Below, one piece after another: positions 33,139 to 45,100 of a DNA stretch of 64,000 nucleotides. A model generated the notes under the pieces. The model was not told where the DNA came from. It was given only the letters and a program-made list of their open reading frames with translations, and did not search any database. This stretch comes from Gari tellinella (taxonomy: Eukaryota > Mollusca > Bivalvia > Cardiida > Psammobiidae). Location: positions 53,111,083 to 53,175,082 of the forward strand of contig OV277857.1 of assembly GCA_922989275.2 (NCBI GenBank). The letters run 5' to 3'. Numbering within the stretch: the first letter of the stretch is position 1; each line of letters begins with the position of its first letter. Made by a program: the position numbers and the translations under genes.

Positions 33139-36100
33139 TTATTTCAACATTGCCTTCTGCATCAGTGATTCCTTTAAAAGCTTCATTCTGTCTTGAATAT
33201 CTTCCAAACTCATATCCTGCAAATAAAGTCACGTACATTCAAGGTTTCATATAAGAGGGAGTGAACTCAAGTTTTCAAACATTTTCTTTCCATGTCTGCG
33301 CCAACCCTATGGTGTTACTACTTATTAGAATTGTCTCTTTGAGACAATTCTAATGAGTAGTGACATCATAGGGTTTAATGCAGACATAAAGATTTTAGTT
33401 TTTGAAATACTCTCCTTATCTGATTCCCTGGTAACATAAAGAGTAATTGACATACACTAAACCCTTCTCTTGCTGAATTTCCCTATATAAAACCCGTCTA
33501 TGAACATCTATTTTCAAATGCTGACTCTCTTATTTCTTAACCCTTTACACCAACAAGAGGACCAGAATAGCCCTTAATTGCTCATCTGACCATGGTGACA
33601 CTAAGCTGAGTCAAGTGATTTCAGAAAAGAAGATTTGTAAATTTTCACTGATATTTTCAGGAAAATCAGCCTCATCCACTGACTGCCATCTTTTTTTAGC
33701 TATAAAAATATTATTTTAAGAAATCTGATAGAGTGTCCCACAGGTACTTGACACATACTTTATTATCTATTAACCCCCCCCCCCCCTTTTTTTTAAAAAA
33801 AAAAATTTTTTTTTTTTTTTTTTATTATACTTCTATTAGAGATACAAGGTAAACAGCGCAATTCGACACCTAGTCTTTACTATCCACTTTTACTGATGCT
33901 AAAATAGACTCGATCGCCGATATTCTCTTGTGGTATCCTCGGGAAAGGATTAATTTATCAATATCTACTTTTTATTTCATCAAATTCCGTCAAATAACGC
34001 CACAGTACGTGAATTATAACGAAAATAAGCATAAAAAAGTTTTCTGTCGTTCTCTTGGTACAGAATTTATTGCCCAAAATAAGGGGTAATCTAGTCGGTT
34101 TGCACATTTAACGGCCTTTACGGCTGGAACTTTCACCTAATTTCCTTAGAGCAAACGCGTTTGTGTCGGAACATGACCCTCTTCACTATCAGCTATATGA
34201 AATATACATGTAATTTGGCATGAAATTGACAAGTGAAAGACTCATTTCATTGTGAATGCCATTTTGAATACCGGAATGAATTGAATGAACGGAGCGATCT
34301 CATTGGTCAAAATTAAACAGGTAAAGTTTCTTTTAATTTTGCATTCTATGTAAATTATATAAAACTGATAATATTTCATTTAAAGATGATTTATAATATT
34401 TGGTGAAAGTTCCAGTGGCATAGGCCGTTTATTGTGGACAAATAACAGATCACCCCTACATGTACATTCGTTGCTATGTACAATTCTGTACCAAGAGAAC
34501 GACAGAAAACTTTTTTATGCTTATTTTCGTTATAATTCACGTACTGTGGCGTTATTTGACGGAATTTGATGAAATAAAAAGTAGATATTGATAAATTAAT
34601 CCTTTCCCGAGGATACCACAAGAGAATATCGGCGATCGAGTCTATTTTAGCATCAGTAAAAGTGGATAGTAAAGACTAGGTGTCGAATTGCGCTGTTTAC
34701 CTTGTATCTCTAATAGAAGTATAGTAAAAAAAAAAAATTATTTTTTTTTTTTTTAACGGGGGGGGGGGGGTGTGTTTATAGATAATAAAGTATGTGTCAA
34801 GTACCTGTGGAGTGTCCCCTATGAATCATTTGTGTAATGTTACTTTCATATTGTCAAAATGTTTGAAGACAAGAAGATCGTTAAAGTTTTTCCATTGAAA
34901 AAATCTATTTTTAGATCTGGTGACCTAGATATGCAATGGACCAGAACAATTTCAACAACATTAGTATAGGACTTCTGGAAGTTACACCATACCAAATATC
35001 AAAAGTTTCAGAAAGGAAGTTGTCACTATATAAGAAGATTTCACTATATAACTCTATGTAAAACTATGACCCCTGGGGCAGGGTCATTTTTGACCCAAGG
35101 GACATGATAAGAATACTTTTGATAGAAGATCAGTAGATGATACTTTGTGCCAAATATCTAAGTTCAGTCCCTTGTGGTTTTTGATGAGAAGATGTTTAAA
35201 GATTTCACTATATAACTCTATGTACAAGAGGGCCATGGCCCTTAATTCGCTCACCTGAGGTCATTGTGCCTTAGCTTAATAGGCAAGACAACATTTTAAT
35301 ATAGCTGTAAATGGAATTATCTTCCAGACAAAAAAAACATGACAAATTGGAATAACTTAAAAAAATATTGTTGGCAGAGTTTTGGCCCTTATCCATGACA
35401 CTTCTTCTTATCAAGCTACATGTATTTCCATATGATTATTTATTGCGCACTCTGCTTTACTTTCAACCTGCTTTAAGTTATCATCTACTAAGATATAGAT
35501 ACTATTTCTTATATCGTACATGTTTATGACTATATAAAGTGGAATTATTTTCTTTAGAGGAGGAATAAATTAAAGGCGTAAAAAGGCATATGTATGGGGT
35601 AATGGGTTAACATCAGTAGAACTGGAGTTATCTCAAAGACAAGAAAATATGACACTGGGAAATATCTCAAAATTGACATTGACCTTTGTACGACATGACC
35701 CAAGTTATAAAGTTTCTAACTTTAACAAAGTTATGGCTAAGATTAAAGTTGTGGACTGACAGACAAACAAATGGACAAACAGACAAAAAAGCAGACAGAC
35801 AAAAACAATATGCCCCCAACTGCAGGGCATAAATATATAGCAGACAACTCCATATGCAACCTCATCAGCTGACCAGCTGACCTGAGTTCAGTTATGTAAC
35901 TCTGCCAGTAGGAAATTTGGCTAGGGTCTAACTCTTATTATGCTGAATTGCTGTCTGCTATACATATTTTGAATATTAAACATATGTATAAATATGGCAA
36001 AAGACATAATTACATAACTGTCAGTGGATCACTTCCAGACCCTGTTTCTCTAAGTATGAAGCAGACTAAACCATTTATAAACTTTAGCAGACAACATGTT

Positions 36101-39100
36101 CAGCTAAGACCATCAGTTCAGTGGCTGAGGTCAAATACTGGGTAGTATGGTAGAATTAGCAACTGCTCTGAAGGCTTACCCTTAACAGACTGAAATGATA
36201 TCTGCTTAAAACCTACTGTATGCGAAAAGTGACAAAAAAAAGAATTTAGAACATGTTCAGTTGGTAAATGAGTACCAATAGTTTGGATCCAAATTAGATG
36301 CAGCATTATGTTGCATCTGATCTGGATCCAAAATGTTTGCAAATATTGGCTATTTGCCCTTAGTATATTAAGAGTAACTCAGGTAAAATACAGTTCTGCT
36401 TTTGCTTCATCAAAAATACTGTAAAACCTGCCTAGAGCAGCACTTAAACTGCGCAGGGTGGCGTCAAGTGTGACCCTAGGGATTTCATTTTAACAAACTA
36501 TAGAGGGATTGACCAGGAGATTCTACTGTAAAAATATCAAAGCTTAGGGCCTAGTAGTTTTTAGCAAGAAGATTTTTTAAAAAATTTTGCTTTTTTGCTT
36601 TTTCAAGCAGAGTTTTTGCTTTTTCTCTTTCATTTAGACAACTTCTGTAGAGAAGCATCCAAGGAACATCATGAGCAGTTTGAATCCGCCCTACAATCCC
36701 CGGGTTCAGAGGAGATGTCGTTTGAAGTAAAAGTGAACGGACAGACGGACAGACGTACTACGGACAATGAGCGGTCACAATAGCTCACCTTGAGCCTTCG
36801 GCTCAGGTGAGCTAAAAACTGTGACCCCCTGGGGCGGGGCCATTTTTGACACCCATGGGAAATCTTGAACAATCTTGAATGAGGACCTACAGATGATACT
36901 ATGTGCCTTTAGACGATGCTATGTGCCAAATATCTAAGCTCAGTGTACTATGGTTTCAGACAAGAAGATTTTTTAAGTTTTCATTGAAAAAATCTATTTT
37001 TAGCTCCTGTGACCCAGAACGGAATCAATTCAACAAGAGCCCCATGGGGCATATGTCGCTCACCTGAGAATAGCTGTACATCAAAATGGAGATAATGATT
37101 TATGTCCAGGACGGGGTCATTTTTTACCCGGGGGGCATAATTTGAACAATCTTGATAGAGGACCTGTAGATGATGCTATGTTCCAAATATCTAAGATCAG
37201 GGTACTAGGGTTCTAGACAAGAAGATTTTTTTTAAGTTTCCATTGAAAATATCTATTTTTAGCTCCTATGACCTACATATGCAACAGACTGGAACCATTT
37301 GAACAAAATAGATAAAGGACATCTAGAAGTAACACCATGCCGAATATCAAAGCTCTGGCTATATTAACTTCAGAAAAGAAGACGTTTGAAAACTGTGACC
37401 CCCGGGGTGGGGCTAATTTTGACCCCAGGGGCATAATTTGTAAAAACTTGATAGAGGACCTGTAGATGATATGCAATCGACCAGAACCATTTGAACCTTA
37501 TTGGTATAGGACATCTAAAAGTGTCACCATGCCAGATATCAAAGCTCTGGCCATATTAGTTTCAGAGGAGAAGACGTTTGAAAATTTCACTATATAACTC
37601 TATGTAAAACTGTGACCCCCCCCCCCCTAGGGCGGGGCCAATTTTGATCCCAGGGGCATAGTTTGTACAAACTTGATAGAGGACCTGTAGATGATGCTAT
37701 GTGACAAATGTCTAAGATCTGGCCCTTGTAAAGAAGATTTTTTAAGATTTCCTTAATTTTTCACTTGGTTGTCATGGCAACCAGAGTTCTACATTGTTTT
37801 TATTCTTTGAACAATTTTAAAAGAACATTCGTGTACAGTTTGGTTGAAATCTTTTCAGCGGTATATGAGGAGATGTCATTTGAAGCAATTGTTAAAAACA
37901 ACAATGACTGTATAAAGTGAAATTATTTTCTTCTGTGGAAGAATAAATTAAAGACATAAAAAGGAATATGTATGGGTTAATAGGTTAATAAATATCATTA
38001 TTTACATTTTCTATAAGAAACTATATGTAAATGAGTGGCAAATAGTTTGGATCCAGATTAGATGCAGCATTATGTGGCATCTGACCTGGATCCATACTGT
38101 TTATGGCCAAGAATTAATTGTGGACTGATAGACAGAAAGATAAACAAACAAACAAAACACAAACAAACAAACAGACAGACCAAAAGCAATATGCCTCCAA
38201 CTAAGTTGTGCTTGAGCATAAAATAGCAGACATCATCATTTCTGTTCTGTATCTCAGTGACCTGAGTTCAGAGCTAGCTATTGGTCAGTTATGCAATAAC
38301 AGATGGTCCCCTTGGAGAAACTGCTATTATCATGCTGAACTGTTGTCTGCTCCAAATGTTTGTATGTGAAGTATGTAAAAAATAATAACTTATATTTTCT
38401 AAATATAAGAAAATATGTAAATGAGTGGCAAATAGTTTAGATCCAGATTAGATGCAGCATTATGTGGCATCTGACCTGGATCCAAACTGTTTGCAAAAAT
38501 GTTGCATTTAGTATAAGGGTAGCCTCTTAGCCTGGAAGATACAGTGGGTCTGTATAAAAACGGATCATTAGAGAGTTTTTACTGTCTGACCTGCATCAAA
38601 AAGCACTGATATGGCCAGGGTTGAGTCAAATTTGACCCTAGGGTTTTGATTTTTTACAATTTTGAAAGTGATTTAGTAGAAGATACTATTCATGCAATAT
38701 CTAAGGTGTGGGAACAGTGGTTTTTTACAAAAAACTTGTTTAAAGTTTTTCACTTTTTTTAATAAATTTCAATAAGTAGTCCACATTGGAATTTTATTTT
38801 AACAATTTCTGTAGAGAAGCATCCAAGGAACACCGTGAGCATGTTAGTTTTTTCCTCAAACTCACGGTTTCAGAGGAGATGTCGCTTGAAGAAAATTTGA
38901 AAGGACGGACAGACGGACGACGGGCGAGCTAAAAATATATGTAAAATACCTCTAGAAGTTACACCATGTAAAATTTCAAAGCTCTGGTCATATTGGTTTC
39001 AGAGAAAAAGATGTTTGATCATGGCGGGGCCAATTTCGACTATATAGAGGACTTATAGATGAAGCTATGTGCCAAATATCTACCCTCTGGCCCTTGTAGT

Positions 39101-42100
39101 TTTTGATAGGAAGAATTTTGAAGATTTCCTTATTTTTTCACTCTGTTTGCCATGGTTTCAAATTCTTTGAACAACTTTGAAAGAGCTTGACCCAAGGAAC
39201 ATTCCTGTGAAGTTTGGTTCAGTCAGGCAAGTGACTTTGAAGAAGAAGATGTTTGAAGAAATTATTGACGCACGATGCACAACAACGGACGCTGGACAAA
39301 GATCGACCACAAAAGCTCACCTTGAGCACTTCGAGCTCAGGTGAGCTAAAAAGGAGTATCTATAGAGAAATGGGTTGAGCATACATTTTTTAAAGAAGCA
39401 CATAGTTCTCTAAATACATGTACATGTACTCTTACAGTCTTACCTGAGGTTTTATCTCTGGTAGGCCTGAGCTGGACTCTTTTCTTTCTTTTTTTGGAGT
39501 AGGGGGCTGCAATAGAGTCCAACAAATAATTGAAAAGGTTACAATATATCAATGGTCTTTCAACTTAATCCATCAAATTGAGTTTCTCATGTAAAAGGTT
39601 ATTGGTTGCTTAAAGTTCTAGCTAAAAATGCATAAAATTACAAGATTTAAACGTGAAAGCAGACAAAAATATACCGGTAAGAAGTGACTGAGTTACACAG
39701 GTATATACGTCACAATGACAGTGACAAGGCTAAAGTTCATCTGTATCAGCCTATTAGCCTTTACTATGTTGACTACAGGAATGAACTGTTCTATTTCTTA
39801 ACCCTTTACCTCATAGCCTGTTTCTAGTTTCGAAGACAGGTGACCACTTAAAGCAGGTTGAAAGTAAAGCAGAATGTGCCTTAAGGCACATTCTGCTTTA
39901 CTTTCAGCCTGCTTTAAGCTAAAATCTGCTAGGCTATATCAAAATTTTTGTTATATGGTAAGTGTTCATGAGGGTATAAACTGGAGCTATTTTCTTCAGC
40001 GGAGGAATAAATTAAATACGCTAGAAGTCGCCTTTATGAGGGAAAGGGTTAATAATGTCCTACTTACATTGACTCTTGAGGGTTAGTGCACACTAAATCT
40101 GGTTTAATACTGCACACCACAATTATGGCAAATAATGCAGAGCCTGATCAGAGAGCTCCTCCAGGAACATTCTGATCTAGGTCTATCATGTTTGCAACTG
40201 ATGTAGATACTAATTTCCCATATGCAGTATGGGTTAAATTGTTACCCCATAGCCAGTATATTATTTTGAAGGTAGGTGACTACAATGTAGGTCGAAAATA
40301 AAGCAGAATGTAGCTTAGGGCACATTCTACTTTACTTTCAGCGTGCTTTAAGCTACTATCTGTTAGGATGTAAATAAATGTGAAATGGTGCATATTCATG
40401 ACTATAAAGTAGGGATGGCAATAATCGGTCATTTTACTAACCGGTTAACCGTTTATTTTTCCGAACGGTTAACCGTTCGATTTCTACCCATAGTTGCGAG
40501 AGAAGGTCAATTTACCTCGACACCGTTACAACAGTTAAAACTTGATCACATTTACGTTTACACCGGTAAAACTAAGCCGTTACTTTTAAACTTCAGGGAC
40601 ATTTTTATTCATGCTTTTGTTTAAAGAAGTGAAATAACTTACTGCCGATTATTTCTATAGGTTATCTCCTCCGTATTTAACACACTTCGACCTTTTATTT
40701 GAGCCGTTATAGGATAACTCGACCCAAATATCAGTTTCCTGTTACGTCTATTTTTATCGTAGATCTATGTTGTATTGTTTTATTTATGCCTAACAGGGAC
40801 AGACATTGTTTTTACTACGCCTTATACGGGACTCTTTAATACACAAAATGCAACCTATGCTAATGCTTCGAATTATCGTATGCGGCATTTTTTCATTGCT
40901 TTTTGAAACGTTAACAAATCTAAAAATGACAACCAGTTTGGCTCCTGATGAGATGCTTAGTTAATCGACATCTAATCTGAGTTCTATTGCTGTTATCAAG
41001 ATGTTCATTATATCTAGTTCGTTGAATTTGATTGCTGTTTTATCGAAGATTAGGGATTTAATCAAGGGCATAGATCAGCTGTCAATCAACTATCTAACTG
41101 ACCAATTAAAACATTACACTTTCGCAGTAATTAAAGTCGCATGACTGCATAATCCAATCCAGTAATTCCAACACCTTGTACAAACAACCTTTACTCAAAA
41201 AGAAGGCGGGTGATTCTTTTACCAAGCACCGATACATTATGTAATGACGGATTATAGACAAGTAATTAACTCTTCAGTCGTGAAGAGTACAAAGCTCAAT
41301 TAGTACTGCTAAGGGAAAGGGCCGTTGGGAGATTAGCACAACAAATACTAAACTGTAAGGTTCCGATTGTTTATTGCTACAATCACATTGTTTAATGTCA
41401 CCCTCACCCTAAGGCTAACTCCTATACACCTTGACAGATTAACGCCGCCTGTCTGCCAGCAAAATACCTTGTGAAATATAGAAACTTTAATGGAAATTTA
41501 GCTGTTAAACTACGAATTTGAACTTTTTTATTATTTTTTTTCAATTAACCGGTTACAGATTTTTCTAACCGATAATCAGACGTTCGAACGGTTAACCGTT
41601 GCCATCCCTACTATAAAGTGATACTACTTTCAGTAGTGGAGAAATAAAGTGAAGGCATATAGAGGTACATTTTGAGGACAATTAAAGTAAAAGTGCTAAT
41701 AGGTTCTTTTGTAGGGGAAAGGGTTATTTACCCCAGACATGAAGTATTCTGGAGACAGACCCTCTAGAAACAGAATTCTCTCCTCCAGCTGCTTAAGCCT
41801 TGTATAAAGGTCCTTCTTCATGTACCCTGTAAACAAAATTGAACTGTAGACAATGTGCTGCTTTCAATAAATGTACAGTAAAACCTCTCTATTACGACCA
41901 CTAAATTGTATTGATTATTTGACTTTTACGACAGGTGACTGCTTAAAGCAAGGTGACAGTGAAACAGAAAGCTCCTTAAGGAGCTTTCTGTTTCACTGTC
42001 ACCTTGCTTTAAGCAGTCACCTGTATTTTATATAATCAGTTAGCACTCGTATTAGTGGTCGTAATAGAGAGGTTTTACTGTATATGCCTCTGGTGGCATG

Positions 42101-45100
42101 CTTGACTTTTAAGGTTGAGGACCCATAATGAGATTGGGCCAATGTTGGTCAATATTAGTATTCGATGGACAGCGATCAGCGGTTCTCTTCAGCTGTTGAC
42201 CCATTCTGGATCTGATAAGCATAGATCAGATCAGGCCGTCAGTTTACGAAAATTTCTGATCACTGTATCTAGTTTGGTCTGATCTCATTAGGGGTAATCA
42301 ACCTTAAGTCCAAACTAAATCTTGGGTGATAAGGGTGCATTGGAATCAGTCCAAGGTAAGGTAAGAATTGTATACGGTAAGTATACAGCATTCCAGTGAG
42401 TGGTGTTGATGCTAGACAAAATGGTAAAATCTGCAAACATGGACTGATTGACGGAAAAGTCAATTACTACATGCACCGGCATTAGCAGATACAGTCAAAC
42501 TTTGATATATCTCAAACTCGCTTAACTCAAACTTACTGACATTTTTAATAATGAATTTCATTGTCTCAAGCTTGGTTAAGTCTAACAGACCTGTATTTCA
42601 AAGTTAAAATGTGACTGAAATACGGATATGTTTCCAACAAACCAAGATCAAGGTATTGAAGTCTGACTGTACTGGGATCATAAAATTATATCTTCCTAGT
42701 GTAGAACACAAAACGCCTACTGGAAAAGGGATATTTCTCTACTACGGTCAAACTTGTGCTAAGCTGCCACTCAAAATAAAGGGAATATCAGTCTTAAACC
42801 AATTACTCTACAGATAATCATAATTTATTTCTCCACTGCAGAAAATAGTTCCACTTTATGCAGTCATGGAAATGTATTCTATATTCAAGCTGATGGTACA
42901 TGTAGCTTAAAGCAGGCTGGAAGTAAAGCAGAATGCAACTTAAGGTGCATTCTGCTTTACTTTCACCTTGCTTTAAGAGCTCACCTATCTTCAAAACTAG
43001 AAACAAGCTATGGAGGAAAGGATTAAAAATCGTCTTTTGATAAAGCAGACACATGCTTCTTAAAAAAGTGGCTGTTTAGCACAATTTTGACTGTAGTGTA
43101 CTGAATTACACTAATAGGTCTCATTCTTAATCATCTTTTACAGTCATTCTTAATCATCTTTTACAGTAACTTTCTGCTTTAATATTGTCCAGCATTTAAC
43201 AATCACTTGTCTATACATGTATAGAGATCAATGATTTTTCAAAGAGATACCATGTCAATTTATACAAAGTCTGACTATATCATATTTGTCTAGTCCAGCA
43301 AAAGACCGTCCGTCAAACCCAAACTTCACTAAAGGTACTCAAGGCTCTAGAAGAGAGCAAGTAAAATAAGCTTTTTAATCCTTTTCTTCTTTCATCTTTT
43401 TTTTTTTATTACATCTCCATCAAAATCTACATTGTTACTACTCTATAGAATCATCTTGCATAGACAATTCTAATGAGTAGTAACAACATATGGTTTGGTG
43501 GAGTCATAAGGAAGGTAGTACAGTGCTCCCTCTCTACAACGACATCCAATGGGAGACACATATTGTGTGTGTTGTTTGGAGGGAGTCGTTCTAGAGAGGG
43601 ACAATTAAGACTTGGCTTACATTTGCAAACAGCTTGAATCCAGATCAGACGCCGGGTAATGCGGTGTCTGATCAGGATTCAAGCTGTTTGTCACTGGTCA
43701 ATATATGTATTCTATCAAAATCTCCACTTATATGTAACTGTGAGAGAAAACAGCAGACGACAATCTTAAGCAGACGATATTGCGATATCCAGTTTAGGGA
43801 ATTACGGCGAGTGTCGTTGTAAAGAGGGAGTCGTTGTTGGGAGGGCCGTTGTAGAGAGGGAGCGCTGTATTTGAAACACTTGATGTTTCTTGAGCCCATG
43901 TCTTACCTTTCATTTTCAGATGTTCCTCCATGTTGGCCAATCTCTCCTCTATACCCTCCTCTAGCCCCGCCTCCTGTTTTATAGTAGCCTTGTAGGGAGA
44001 CAGATCAGGTCTTACCCTCCCTAGAGCCCGGGTCTGAGGGCCATACATATTCACCACCCTACTCACTGAAATACATGTATGATGCAATACAATGATTTAA
44101 CCCATTACCCCATAGCCTGTTTATAATTTTGAAGACTGGTGACCACTTAACCCTTTCCCCCATAGAAGCGACTTTTAGCGCATTAAGTTTATTCCTTCAC
44201 TGAAGAAAATAGTTCCAATTTATACTGTCATAAATATGTATCATACAAATTATTTTCTATATTCTAGCAGATGATAGCTTAAAGCAGGCTGAAAGAAAAG
44301 CAGAATGCGCTTAAAGCGCATTCTGCTTTACTTTCAACCTGCTTTAAGTGGACAACTATATTCAATACTAGAAACAGGCTATGTGGGGAAGGGTTAAGGC
44401 AGGTTGAAAGTGAAGCAGAATGTGCCTTAACCCAATACCCCATAAATATGCCTTTTTATGCCTCTAAATTATTCTTCTAGTAGATGGAAGCTTAAAGCAG
44501 GCTGAAAGTAAAGCAGAATGTGCTTTAAGGTGCATTCTGCTTTTCTTCCAAACCTGCTTTAAACGTATTCACTTATCTTCAACCCTAGATTCAGGCTATG
44601 GAGTAAAGGGTTAAAGCACATTTTGCTTTATATTTAAGCCTACTATATGCTACCTTCTTTTACACCATGACTAAAGATCTGATAATTATGCTTCTGCACC
44701 CTATAACCAGTCGTCTTAACCCTTAGCCTGCCACTCACGACTATAGCTCCATAATCCATATGCAAACAGCTTGGATCCGGATGAGACGCCGAGTAACTCG
44801 GTGTCTCATCCGGATCCAAGCTGTTTGACACTCGGACAACATTTTCAGCAATTTTGAGCAACTTTGAAACTTGAAGCAGACGAGAAATATAGCAGACAAC
44901 AATTTATTCGGCGGGCTAAGGGTTAATGTATTGTGGTGATTGAGCATATTAAATGTGGTTATCAAACTTATTCAAGCTTTTGGGTAATGAACTTTCCTTT
45001 GAAGTAAACAGTGTTTAGGCCAGAACTGAAAAGTAGTGGGTCAAAATGACCCATTAATATCAAAACAGGGGAGTCAATATAGGTTTTAATGGGTCGTGGA

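Noticed and set aside
39346..39552. Frame reading KKRKKRVQLRPTRDK as the MBIP exon
   Set aside because: The other frame of the same exon (PPTPKKERKE...PEIKPQ) fits the phases of both neighbouring exons and the family.
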